Positions 45,901-57,500 of a stretch of 64,000 bases of DNA are shown here, in pieces; positions within the stretch are counted from its first letter, which is position 1, and every line of letters begins with the position of its first letter. A model generated the notes under the pieces. The model was not told the origin of the DNA and ran no database searches. It worked only from the letters and a program-made list of their open reading frames with translations. Position numbers and translations under genes: made by a program. Source of the stretch: Patiria miniata. Taxonomy: Eukaryota; Echinodermata; Asteroidea; Valvatida; Asterinidae. Location: positions 13,863,730 through 13,927,729 of the forward strand of contig NW_024037059.1 of NCBI RefSeq assembly GCF_015706575.1, written 5' to 3'.

Positions 45901-48472
45901 GTCGCCTGCGGCATGGGCAATATAGGGCAGGCGATGGCTCTTCTTGTTTTTGCCCCCATGATGCAGCTTTTCCTGGATACATACGGCTGGAGAGGGGCAA
46001 CACTTTTGATGGCTGGGGTCTGCTTTCATGCCGTACCATTCGCTGTCCTCGTCAGAGATGCTGATCATAAACCAAACTATCAGCCCCTGCCAAGTCGAAA
46101 TGAGCATCACGAAGCAGACTCACCTGGCAAGAACTGTCCTCTTTCTGCATTTTGTCTCCGTCTCTACAAGGCTACGAACCTCAGAATCCTCCTTGAGTTC
46201 AATTTCGTGATAATGTTTATGCTCCGATTCGCACTCAATATAACCTTCAACACGTGGATGGTCTACTTCGTCCCCCATCTTGTAGCCAAGGGGTTCTCGC
46301 CCCAAGTGGCCGCCGCGCTTTGCTCGCCGGCAGCGGTAGGGTACCTCTTCGGGACAGTCATCTGGGCTCCTTTCATCGACCGTGGTCTGGTGAAGTGTAC
46401 ATCAGGGATAATCGTGAGCAGCTTGGCTTTGGCCATCTCCTTTTTGGTAGATCCCTGGGTGAATAGCGTCCTTGGTATGGCGGTCATCAGCTTTTTGCTA
46501 TGTCTATTCTTATCGGCGTTGTATACCCTTAATGATGTATTTACTAAGGAACTGTATGAGGCGGAACGACTCACGAGTGCGTTCGGATGGATTCGAGCTT
46601 TCGGATTTCTGCCTAGGCTAATTGCTGGATTTTTCCCTGGTAAGATACACAAGTTTGAAATAAATTTATGATCAGGAAACAAACCAAAGAGTACTAGGGC
46701 TGTAAGGATCCGTTTTATAATTTATGTGTACATTATCAAATTTAATGGAGCAAAATAATGTACAATGTAGTTACAAGTGAAGCATAGGCGTAGACCGCGG
46801 GGGGGGGGGGGGGGGGGGTTAAGGAGGGTATTTGCCACCCAATATTTTGTAAAGACTGCTCTTTTTTCAACCATTGCCCTTTTTTCTGAACAAGTGCCCT
46901 TTTTCAAAAGAAGTTGCGCCCTTTGTGCCATCTGCCGTTACGGGTGCCTTTTTTGTTTAATTGCAAGCGTGTATCGCCCTGAAAAGCACCATATATTGTC
47001 CGTTAGTGTGCATAATCGTCAGTTTTGAGCAGCGCCCCAATCGACAGATGGCACCAGCCCCCCCCCCCCCCCCCCCCCCCCTTATCCTCGCCTCGGCATG
47101 CGCAATACTACCAATAAATAAATATTCGAGTCCTAAATTCATACTACACCAGCACAGCTGCGCTCTGCGCGACGTGCTCGCCAATCTCCACATAAGGAGT
47201 TGTTTACGAGTACTCGGGAGAGGTACAAACCATTACATAGTAGTTAGAGGGGTGTTTATAAAAACATATATGTATTTCTTGGCTCGTTTTGACCCATGGA
47301 CCGAAAAGGTATTTATGAATTAGACTTAATGACAAGTCGTTAGATAGTCGTATTTTGTCTGTGAACGTTACTTCAGGCCGAACTGCATCGGTGCGGCTGG
47401 CATAATACTAGTACGTAATCGGCCGGGTTGCGACATATCTAACGACTTGACGATTATGTTCTCGCACCGTTATTCATATATGCAAGCGGCGCAATACATA
47501 TGCAGTGCATTTTTGCGGTGAGATCCAATCGCACACCGCTATGCAAATGAGGACTCATTCATCCCGTTACAGAGTGAGTTCTTCTCAATGCGTCGGGGAC
47601 ATGTTTGCAGATCGGGCGACGTTTGAGCTGCCAAATCCCTCAGCTTGATCAATTGTGTATAGAAATATAATGTATCATTGTGATATACTTGATTTATTTG
47701 AGTCGTCTATGTCCTATAATAAATTTTGTAATGTTACACAACACAAAGTACAAACCCTCGAAGTAATGAGAATGACCTTCCGTAGCGGCCTGGAATGCAC
47801 GCTGGAATCTGAACCAATCAGAGTGCTCGCATATAATTCGCTAGCGATTCAAAATACTCCCATATTTTGTGTACAAAATAGAAAACGTTTTCGCCAAGTC
47901 GGTTATTGAACATCAATAGTCAGCATCATTTAGTCTGGGAACCAGGCTACGCGCATTGCAGTGATATTTTGCGTGCATGGAGCCAGTAACCGGCATTGCG
48001 TACTTTAACAATAACCGACTTGGCACCAATTCTATTTATGAATGGGAATAAATATGTGCTTGGCCGGTATTAAACAAGTCCGTTTAAGACCGGCTTGGGA
48101 CACCGTGGCCTGGTTGCCAATAATTTCCTTCTTCTCCGGCTGGGGCTATTATCAGCATGCATTAACCCAGCCGGTCTTAAACGGACTTGTTTAAAACCAT
48201 TTTTTCCTTATTAATAGTGTCATTTGGGAAAAGAAAATGTCCACTACACCATCAAATGCCATCGCCATCAATATAGGCCTACTTACACTTTTTTACACAA
48301 CTATATGTATTTTTTTAAATAATCTTCTAAGTTTGTTCTTTCTGTAGGTTGGATTTATGAAACGAGAGGTAGCTACGACGTGGCATTCGTCGTCTTCGGC
48401 TTTTCGCCTGTTGTCTCTCCACTCCCGATGGTTTTTGGACAACTCTGGAAGAGCCATAAAGAGAGGATTTAG
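39937..48472 (+). CDS. Monocarboxylate-transporter-like protein (SLC16 family, MFS), 4 exons, 426 aa
   Basis: Exons 39937-40138, 42269-42412, 45830-46639 and 48348-48472 have GT/AG borders and all introns are phase 1. The spliced length is 1281 nt with an intact frame, and 426 residues suits a 12-helix MFS carrier. The start ATG at 39937 (MASADSQREFDSIG) precedes TM1 directly. Helices include LVLLSFTVNLLYGCVLKSLG (TM1), TSLIAVASDITGLFTAPLEN and VVVVSTLMMCLGLLVVPF. SLC16-type landmarks are the helix-5 region with KHFRRHLTVACGMGNIGQAM and YGWRGATLLMAG after it, then a charged central loop (about residues 185-215) and six more helices. It probably moves monocarboxylates or similar small molecules across the plasma membrane with protons, but the substrate is inference. 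The usual DGGWGW-type motif before TM1 is replaced by FDSIGCAL, so it is a divergent member. It ends GQLWKSHKERI and a TAG. Confidence 0.88.
41113..41241. mobile_element. Short MITE in intron 1 of the transporter gene
   Basis: The inverted ends tcacgtgattcggggcaagc (41113) and gcttgccccgaatcatgtga (41222) differ at one base. The 129-bp element has no coding capacity. Confidence 0.85.
43251..43803. mobile_element. Dispersed MITE-like repeat in intron 2, related to 63876-64000
   Basis: The left part (ttaaagccagagtccactat ... gacgtaattattgttgaaaaac ... aaactccctgtgaaattatt) matches the last 125 bp of the window. The right end atgatggactatacctttaa is an inverted version of the ttaaagctatagtccatcat start seen at 63876. 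Ends fall at TTAA words. A GC-rich segment near 43412-43568 inside it is repeated at 43800-43942. Confidence 0.6.
44033..44157. repeat. Intronic repeat, copy 1, with paired octamer words
   Basis: acctcgtccccagggtgtcg ... gcccaccgctacctgctctc ... atttgcat ... atgcaaatgaggaatagtc. Its sister copy is 45565-45682. The inverted ATTTGCAT / ATGCAAAT pair is kept in both. Confidence 0.75.
44140..44400. repeat. Intron 2 homologue of the transporter's upstream flank
   Basis: It shares with 39525-39780 the words ggaatagtctg, gtatgcg.tgtctgg, ggtaaaaacaga.tcaa, gcgtgagt.acgaaaacacga, caaattggaaaggaaa and gaaaacacgta, in the same orientation. Either one dispersed repeat landed twice, or the promoter-side sequence was copied into the intron. 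Confidence 0.65.
45565..45682. repeat. Intronic repeat, copy 2, with paired octamer words
   Basis: Direct sister of 44033-44157 with small differences. It is followed by a short gcc-gcggcgagatagtaa-type duplication at 45680-45725, about 105 bp before exon 3. Confidence 0.75.
46795..47085. repeat. Segment bounded by a long G-run and a long C-run in intron 3
   Basis: About 20 Gs at 46799-46818 and about 22 Cs at 47060-47081 face each other across 240 bp. This suggests the homopolymer-edged ends of a non-autonomous element. No clean terminal repeat or target duplication could be fixed. Confidence 0.45.
47893..48024. mobile_element. 132-bp MITE in intron 3
   Basis: Perfect 16-bp inverted ends, gccaagtcggttattg and caataaccgacttggc. 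Confidence 0.85.
48070..48194. mobile_element. 125-bp TTAA-flanked MITE in intron 3
   Basis: The ends ttaaacaagtccgtttaaga + ccggc and gccggtcttaaacggacttg + tttaa are inverted over about 28 bp. TTAA at both edges suggests mobilisation by a piggyBac-type transposase (the family's target site). It lies about 150 bp before exon 4. Confidence 0.8.
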
Positions 48473-49042
48473 GGTGTTAATTGGTGTGGCAATAACCACC
48501 ATCTTAACCACAGATTCCGATTCATGATATACACCTTCATACGGAACTGCAATTCTCAGTTCATTGCTGAGCTATTGGGCATTGAGGTGTTTAAAACAAA
48601 ACGGAATTGGGTACAGGTCGTAGTGGAGGAGAACAAACACGAATGGGGGTGTGTTTTTTTTGTGTTTTTTTTTCGATTTTCAGATTTGTTAATATTTATC
48701 TTTGAAATGTTTACTACACATTATTTAAAAGAAATAGTATTCGTTGATTCAAAGTGTCTTATGGGAGAAAATAGATGGAATATTTCATTTTCACGAATAC
48801 ATGTGTACATAACTCGAAACTTTAAAGACCTTTTTCTCAGTAGTTTGCTCTTGACATGTTGATACATTGTAAATAAGAACTCTAAACAGCCATTAATTGT
48901 CAACGGAATGTCCGATTGAAGTGCAACAAAGTAACTTGTGGGGAAAAACTGGGGGGAAAAATAGCATTAGTCTTAATGTTATTTTCTGTTGTAGCCTTGG
49001 GACATCTGAAAGTGGTGCTCTTTTATTATTTGTGGAGCTTAT

Positions 49043-49262
49043 TTAACCCCATGCGTACGGGAAGCGGTCATGGCAGCGGCCGCTAATCCTCATTGGAATG
49101 CAGTTGCCAGCTGTGGTATGCCGTGGCACACGGCTAGTGGGTAGTTCCACAGCTGCTGCTTTTGTGCAGTCCCGCTACTACACAAAGGATGTGCAGTCAT
49201 GCGGGCCACTTGCTCTATGTGTGGAGGAATGTCCCCATTACACCCCGTCCTTAAGGGGTTAA
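49043..49262. mobile_element. TTAA-bounded MITE, copy 1
   Basis: 220 bp between TTAA words, starting ttaaccccatgcgtacggga and ending cccgtccttaaggggttaa. The interior contains a gtggtatgccgtggcacacg palindrome-like core. Copy 2 at 55156-55372 is about 95% identical and in the same orientation. Confidence 0.88.
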
Positions 49263-51480
49263 GAAACAAAAACAAGATAAAATAATATTTTCAGCACTTT
49301 GTTAAACGATGGCTCCCACGGCTATCAAGGGGCCATGGTCTGCAATGATCCACTTTCCACATTAATTTTGTTTATTTGATATTGGTCTATCTCTGTGTCA
49401 AATGTGGCACCTCTAACACTAAATGCACCATAGGTTAATTTGCTGTTCCACCCACTATACAGCCGATTTGAGTGATTTAGGGGCACGGTAAGCAAAAATG
49501 GATATAATGAGCCCAAGTTTCAAGACAGACCAAATAGGGTAGGGGCACAGTATTTGAGGGTGTCCTCGAAGCAATATACACCTCGATAACACGAATGTGG
49601 ATCAACTTGGGACCAACCACATTTTTCTTGGTTACCCACCATCCTATGCAGATGGTAAAAAGTGACACTCGGTCACGGTGGGACCGTTATTGTGAGACAG
49701 CAGTGGCCCAAAATATAGTTTCATGTTTAAAAAAAAACTCCAAAAATTCAGTGGTTTTTTTTGCTAGAAGGCAAAAATACCGGCTGTTTAACTTAAGAGC
49801 ACTATTTTCGGATGTCCCAAGGTATACTACAACAGAAAAAAACAGGTTCGTATGGGTGTAACAGTGCAATAAAATTCTCATAGACACTAGTGCTAAATGC
49901 CCATAATTCAGAATTCTTTTAAAAATACTCGGAACTCTCACAGGCATTTAACCTGCACAGTAAAATGATGATCAACATGTCATCTTTCATTTTTTTTTTC
50001 ATTTTGTGGTGGGTTGACCGTTGACTTTTCGAGGAATTCTAACTCAAAGAAGATGACCCCTCTTTTTCCCAAAGTAGAAAAGTAGTCATCATGAAAAAGG
50101 ATCCCTCCACAACAAGACAAAATAGTGCCACTTTCGAGTCCAATTAATTGCATTTAAAATGCTCAGATTTGGAAGCTTCAAGTCCGGGCCAGAGGTTCAT
50201 TGCAATATCTCTTCAATTCCCCAATGATATGCTCTCAGAACTCTCTAATATAGAATATTTTGAGGGTATAACTTTTATTCATGAGCTCCGTGGATGGGTT
50301 TAGGCCTATTTACAGGTGTACACCCGTATAATTAAATAGCAGCCTGAGACTCCCGGACTATATACCGGCAGTTTTAGTGACGAATGGAGCTCGAGGATAA
50401 GATGTATTGTTCTTATTGGTAGAATAAAAATGAATGAATGAATGAATGAAGTAAAGAAAGGGGTCGATTTATTTTAAAATTAAAACAATACTTAATGTTG
50501 TCCCGCTGGCTCGCCCCTAGCTTCGCATGACTGGCAAATTTGCCTCGCTGCGACAGTAAGGTTATCTACGCTTGGTGTAAGTTCTCGGGTGGTTTGGAGT
50601 AACCTCTGAAGATGAGCGGCGACTGTCAGTACTTTCCTTATAAAGCATATTTATATTTAAACTATAGGAAACTTGGGCAAAAATGGGGCTAACGCGGGAA
50701 AACAGGTAAATTAGGCACTAGACCGAAGTGATCTTAGCAGATTGTAAGACAAGTGACAGTAACGTCTTGGACGACATTCAACGGGGAGCCACTGAGCATC
50801 GGGCATTTACACCAAGTGTGACTATTGTGAAAAATGTTGCCTATTAATGACGGCTTCAAATGGTGGATCAGTGCGTCACAAGGGACAATCCACATGCCTG
50901 TGTCTATCCGGAATTTGCGTAATATAAGTGCATTTGTAAAAATATATAAGCGCCCTCTTTTACTCCGGCAATTAACTTTGAACCTGGAACACAGTCTGAT
51001 GTGATAGAAACGACTGTAACATAGTCCAGTTTCCAAGTACCGATTTTAACCATGATCCTATTCGACCGTTTCTTAAAGTGGGTCATTTTTTCGGGACAAA
51101 GTTTCTTGCTCTATGGTACGCCAAAGTACACCTCCTCCCTCCCCCGCAAGCAGTCCCCATCCACGTACATGTAATCAGTTTTGTCAGTCGGCAATGTCCA
51201 CTGCATGCCCACCCCATCCCATGGGCCCACCCAGTGTTCTTTCGTCAACGAATAGCGCCATCTATTGTCTGATCAGATTTTTCTTCTTTATTCTTTTTTG
51301 TCAAGAGAGGGCGGTGTACTCCCCGCGGATTTGATTAGGGGATTTCCCATGGGATTTCCCCAGAAATCTCCGCGTTGATGACGTTCCCAGAATTCAGAAA
51401 GGAGTGGTTGGTCCCCAAATTCTTCTTTCATGACCACTTCAGAGACTTCATGAAGCTCAATTGGTGAGATTTTGATGATT
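49263..51480. other. Intergenic, no gene recognised
   Basis: Short frames without motifs. A tandem aatgaatgaatgaatgaatg microsatellite sits at about 50431-50450. Confidence 0.5.
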
Positions 51481-51487
51481 AGGCTAG

Positions 51488-51606
51488 CCTACAATCCTGG
51501 CCAAATCTCGCTGCGCTCCATCAGCTGTAGCCCCACTACTAGTGGCCACATGCACACTAGTGGGGCTCAGGAAGTGTCCCAACCATTTTGGCCGGGATTG
51601 TAGATT
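51488..51606. mobile_element. Short MITE
   Basis: The inverted ends ctacaatcctggccaaa and ttttggccgggattgtag bound about 118 bp. An inner palindrome, ccccactactagtggcc / cacactagtggggct, forms a second stem. Confidence 0.75.
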
Positions 51607-51637
51607 GAGTATTAACTCCAGCTCTAGAGCTGGAGGC

Positions 51638-52943
51638 ACAACTACATGTACGTTAAGAACCGGGTCGTAAGAATCCCGAAATCCCGGACTGTATTTCCTC
51701 AGTGCATTACAAAAACGGTCCATTTTCCCCTATATTATAATCCCGACCCAGATTCCATAATTCGGCGATCGTGAAATGTACATGTAGGGCCCCTGTTTTG
51801 TTTTGATCAAATTGGAGTCAAAAATGTTTTTTATTGCTCAAAAATCACCTTTACAATCAAAAGCAGACTTTTCTCAATTCTATTTCTAATAACACCTGTT
51901 TTGCAATTTTGAAAAGATTCTTGGGGTAGAAATCACGATTTTCCTGCGCGGTTTGTGCCTTGCGATTCAGGGCGCTGTGCGGGCTCACGGTACATCGCGC
52001 GGTGATCGCCATCTTTATTTTCAGGTCGCGTGTTGTCGCCGTGCTGTCATCGTCATTTTACCCTCAAATTTCCCTCAAAAAATCAAAACCCTGCCCTCTA
52101 TCTATGACATACCTGTTTATTGAGAATGACGCCAACTAGTTTGGTAGGCCCAATAATTTTAAAGTGGATTTTGTTCCCTTATAGGAACCGCGCCCTACAC
52201 TTAACGATCGCACATAATTCATACCTCATACGATGCAGCAGACATTCATGAAACTAGTATTAGTAATAATCGACTTCAAACAGAACAACGAAGACTAAAA
52301 TATGGAATTTTTCGATGATTTTGGTGGCGATTCTCCAGAAATTATGAGAAAAAATGATCGCGCGACACTATTCTGCCGACTGCTTTGACTAAAAAAAAAC
52401 ATTGGCCATCAAAAACATCAGATTAACCTCAAAACAGCCTCCAAATTACTAGATATGCCACCTGAGGTACAAGGAGAGATCGATGAGTAAAATCTAGGTA
52501 CATGTACTAAAGTTTGCTTACGAGTTGGATGAAAAGTGAAATTTCCCGTTCAATTCCGAGAGCTCCCCTCATGATCGATCGTGAACACGTTAAATTTCCG
52601 ACTCGTGTTTGAACATCGCGATGTGGACGTACGTGCCCAGCGTTCATTCAATGGTCCCAGCACGATTCCGTTACCGAGCGCGATACATCGATTATGATAA
52701 TGAGTAGACTGCATATGGATCTCGCTTGTACACACGAGTGCATTTCGAACGATGATACGGAGTCGGGAACTAGGGTAGCTATCAGCAGAAACCAGTTCAA
52801 GCTAGTCTGCTTACTGCATGAGGTATGAATTATAGAATCTGGGTTGGGATTATATACGGGAAAATAAACCGGGGAAATGGACTGGGGAAATACAGTCAGG
52901 GATTTCGGGATTCTTACGACCCGGTTCTTATAACGTAGTTGTA
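51638..52943. mobile_element. 1.3-kb element with about 110-bp terminal inverted repeats
   Basis: 51651-51765 (agaaccgggtcgtaagaatc ... attataatcccgacccagat) reappears inverted at 52822-52935. The outermost acaactac / gtagttgt pair sits at 51638 and 52942. The interior has no coding remnant I recognise. Outside it, cagctctagagctggaggca (51620) has inverted relatives at 52952 and 53120-53158, so it may be inserted in a second palindromic element. Confidence 0.82.
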
Positions 52944-53182
52944 AGAACCAGCTCTAATGCGATAAGCATATGAGCATTGTTCAGTGCGGGCCATAGACTA
53001 GGGTTAGTCCGAGTAACTAGGACTCTACGAATCGCCTTTTTTAACATTTGAACATGGTCGGGCGATAGTAGACCAATCACAGGGCACTTTGATTGCATCA
53101 CCTGGATTGGTAACGTGGTTGTGCCTCCAGCTCTAATGTGATATGCATTAGAGCTGGAGACACTCAAGCTAAGTTCAAGCTT

Positions 53183-54506
53183 AGTCCGAAAATTTGGGAC
53201 TCTCAATATGAGAGTCCCACAACTGAAGGTATTGAAAACATGCAAAACAAGAAAATAGAATGGCACACTCATTTTGAAATCACTTGACTTCCCTCTTATG
53301 TGCACAACAGTGAAGTAAAGTCTCCTGTGAAAAGACCCACGTAGACTGTACAGTGCAGGTGTGTAATATAGCATGATGCCCAAGTGTGTACAGTTGACAT
53401 GTTATGACAGGAATCAGGAAACAGCTGCCAGGATTCAGAAATGTCTGTACACAGTAAGAGAATCCTGGGAATACTTGGCAACGATTGGTTTCGTAGTGTG
53501 TGTCACTTTCTGTATCATTGTGGGTTAAATAGACGTGTACATGTACATTTGTTGGCCCTACTAATTTTGTTAAAGGGTTCGTGTACTAATTTTTAATGCA
53601 ATCCTTGAAAATGCACTGCTGTGTCCCATTTTACCCCACTTTCAATTTTTGTTTTGCCATTTTGAAGGGTATTTTTAGCGTCTTCCTGGAATGACATCAC
53701 AGCAACAGCAACACAGTTGTCCGGAAAAGTTTGGACAATTTCAAATGTTTAAAGTGCACTTTTCAATATCGGAAACCAATTTTTGGGATGTCGATTTGTT
53801 TTCATACATTTAAGAGGAGTAGAAAGTTGCACAAAATGTGTTCTGATGAGGTTGGTGATGAGTATCACATGAGGACTATTCAAATGCTCTCATGTAAGTT
53901 TTACTTACATACATTGTTGTACACTCACCAAACTTAATGCACAATGGGTACTAGTCCGATTTGCGTAGATAGGTGTATAGTTGTTTAGTGTAGCACTTTC
54001 GTCACAGATAGCATTGCTGACAATGACACAGAGCATTAAATAAGTCCTACGTATGTTTTTCAAACACGTGTATGTCCATTTTTATTTTAAATGGGAAATA
54101 CCCAGACTTGGGCTTTAAGTGCTCAAAATGATGCAAAAGAAGATCAGGCCAACTTTACTCTTTCTTTAACCGGCAAATTTCTCCAAAACTGGGCAAAAGA
54201 AAAGTTCCTCAGTATTTCACCAACCAAGTTTGAAGACTCAATTCCATTTTTAAAGGAGACTTTTCTTCAATATTCGGCAAGTGATTTCAAAATGAGGCTA
54301 AAGACTAGACTTCTACATGTCCATCCATGGTCCAACTGTTTGACAAGACTGACTTCTTCATTCATTGTCATTAGTCTGGTGCCTGACTAAGGAGAAGTGT
54401 GTAGAAATAGTGACCAGTACCCGACATCCTAGATATTTCTTGTATTGCATGTTTTCAGTACGTTGGGACTCCCATACACATATTGAGAGTCTCAAATTTT
54501 CGGACT
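53183..54506. mobile_element. 1.3-kb element with hairpin terminal inverted repeats
   Basis: The left end agtccgaaaatttgggactc + tcaatatgagagtcccac (53183-53220) is inverted at 54462-54506. Each end can itself form a hairpin (gggactctcaatatgagagtccc on the left). The 99-codon plus frame inside (54091-54390) has no known motif. Confidence 0.75.
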
Positions 54507-54571
54507 GGGAAATACCCATCTTGGAATGTGTTTTGATGGTAATTTAGTTTTTCTCTTGCAATTCTTCTCAG

Positions 54572-57500
54572 GTTGCTTCAAATACATCTACTGCAATTAC
54601 CATGAACATGAATCTTCTGGTGAGTTATCTAAAGAAAAGTTCAATGTAGGGCTGTCCTGCTTATAAATTGAATATTTGAATATACGATCATCAACCCAAT
54701 ATTTGAATATAGGCCTATCTAGCTTTTTAACTGGTTTGAATATTCGGAAGGAGCAAACTATGCACCACACGACTGTGATGTTTATTAATCGTAAAATTGC
54801 ACCCCTTTGTTGTCAGATGCTGCTGTTTGTCGGTGGCGACAGCAACTTTTTTGTCGACAGCAGTTCGATTCTCATCCTTTTAGCAGGCTTAAGCCCTTGT
54901 CCATTATAAATGACTTGCTGCAAAACATTCAGTTTAGCAGCCCATAACATCGACTGCTGCATGCAAAGTTTTGAATACTCGGTCCAATGCAGTTTTGAGT
55001 ACCCTAGTTCAATTGCAAGCACCCCGGCCATTTTGACAAAATACCGACTTGCAGCACCTCAAAAAAGTTTTAAGTCTTCACTGTTTTTCGACAGATTTCT
55101 TCTGACAACCTTGTCAGAGTATTGAACATATTTAATAAATAAATAATTTAATAAATTAACCCCATGCCCACGGGAAGCGGTCATGGCCGCGGCCGCTAAT
55201 CCTCATTGGAATGCAGTTGCCAGCTGTGGTATGCCGTGGCACACGGCTAGTGGGTAGTTCCACAGCTGCTGCTTTTGTGCAGTCCCGCTACCACACAAAG
55301 GCTGTGCTGTCATGCAGGCCACTTGCTCTATGTGTGGAGGAATGTCCCCATTATAACCCGTCCTAGGGTTAAGCATATAACAATATTTTGAAAAGTTCCA
55401 AAGTTTTTATATTTCTAATGTATAAAATACAAAAATGTAATCTTGTGGTCTTTGCCCACAAAATGAAGTAGATTTTTTGTTTGTTTACATTTTGTAGCAT
55501 GTTCTTCAACTTGGCGTCAATTTTAGCATTTTTTTTGTTGATCATGTTTGATTGCCATGATTGCAGGCAGTCCTTTCCACAGGATTTGTGGTAATCGTTT
55601 TGTCCAAGTATGCTGAAGCTGTTCTTTGGCCAACTATACATAGAGAAGGGCGGACTGGAAGTTGCAATGTTGGTACAACATGTGCAGATGGGTAAGAAAT
55701 GTTATTCAGTAGTTAACTGGTGTTATGAAAAACATCAATTTAAAAAAAAAATGTATTGCACCTTAAAAAAAATGTATTGCATATTGTTTTGTATTTTATT
55801 TATTTAGGGATAGGCGTGAAAAAGGGCACTCGCCTATCTATCCTTAAAAGGTAGACAACTTTTTTTAACCCCCCCCCCCCCTAAAAAAATGGCTACACCA
55901 CTGCCTTTACATGTAACTGGGTTTAAAGTGTATGATCCATACCATGCCAAACAGCACAGTATCTTACACCCCCATTTTATTTCAAACCAATGCAAAATAT
56001 TTGTAACTATCATATATTTCTGTCTTCTCACTTGGGAACGCCACTTGGGTACGCCACTGGTGTATGTATGTGGAATTAACTTGAAAATAGGTCATGTTCT
56101 GGTGAACACAGGGGGAAAAATGCTTTCATATTCATTGTCCTCCATAGCTTCATCGACACCACAAAGCAGCACTCCACGTGTTAAACCATATTTTTTTCGG
56201 TTTTCAGTTTTTTACATTTTTAATTATTATTCATCAAGGTCTACCATTGCATGAAATTTCAAAGTTTCGAAGAGTTGTACTCTAATTATCCATGGCAACT
56301 TTGGAACAAAAGTGACAATTTTTGTTTTCACAAAGTAATATCAATTTCCATTTACCATTGTAATACATGGAGCGCACTGTGCTCAAATGCAATCAAAAAC
56401 GTTTTCACGAAGAAGCACCCTCCTTGTTTGAGTGCGTGCGCTGACCTCCGTTTTCACAAAGTAGCACTCTCGTAGTGTTGTAAATAATGAAGCGTACTAC
56501 TTCGTGACAACAGAATGTATAGTTTCGAGGGATTTTTGTTTAACGAACTAGCACTCACTTGTTTTCTCCTATTTCTTGTTGATTTAATATGCAAATGGGT
56601 CAAAAACAGCAAATTTAATAATTCAATACATCAAGTGTCCACAACGAGAAACCCAGATGAAAAAACTCTGCAGTTTTGAAGTAAAGTGTTGTGCTAGAAG
56701 GTGTTCAACTTTAAAGAGGTTGTGGAATGCTCGAAGACATTTCCGTCATTTTTCGGGTATATGTAGCCTAAGGTGTGATGAAATAAAAACGACTATTATT
56801 TCTGTCATAAAATGAGTACAAAAGGTACTTTTGAGAGCTATTTTTCAAGTCCTGTCATGCCTGTTTTGACCCGAACGTGCAATTTGTGTAAAGGTCGTCG
56901 TTGCGGGCAGCAAACAAAACACAGTAAATCGTGACGTAATAAACAGGACTCCCGATGCAGAGTAGCATAAACGAGTCCTGTTTATTACGTCACGATTTAC
57001 TGTGTTTTGTTTGCTGCCCGCAACGACGACTTTTACACAAATTGCACGTTCGGGTCAAAACAGGACCTGAAAAATAGCTTTCAAAAGTACCCTTTGTACT
57101 CATTTCATGACAGAAACAATAGTCGTTTTTATTTCATCACACCTTAGGCTACATATACCCAAAAAATGACGGAAATGTTTTCGAGCATTCCACAACCTCT
57201 TTAAACACTGTTTTCTTCGATTGCTAGTTTTTACTGGTATTAAAGTACATGAGTGCTACTTCGTGGTGTCACTGACGATATTACCAAGTCAAGTTGGCAA
57301 AGGGCCAGAATAAAGTTGGTTCATAAAAGTATGTGTGTAATTGATTTCTGCTTCGTTCAATTCCTTGTAGATTCTATTGTGCTGGCGGAGAGTGCCTGAA
57401 ATGCTCTCCCTGTCCAGATCTCAACACCTATCATAAAAACCAGCTAACGGTCTTTCGAGATTGTCTACGGCAGGGGCTGTGTCCTCACGTATGCAGTCAA

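Noticed and set aside
46795-46820. G-quadruplex promoter element
   Set aside because: A pure G-run in an intron, matched by a C-run 240 bp on, is better explained as the edge of a mobile element. Nothing else indicates a promoter.
54091-54390. 99-residue plus-strand protein as an extra exon of the EGF gene
   Set aside because: It lies inside the 53183-54506 inverted-repeat element and has no acceptor or donor pattern in phase with the next exon.
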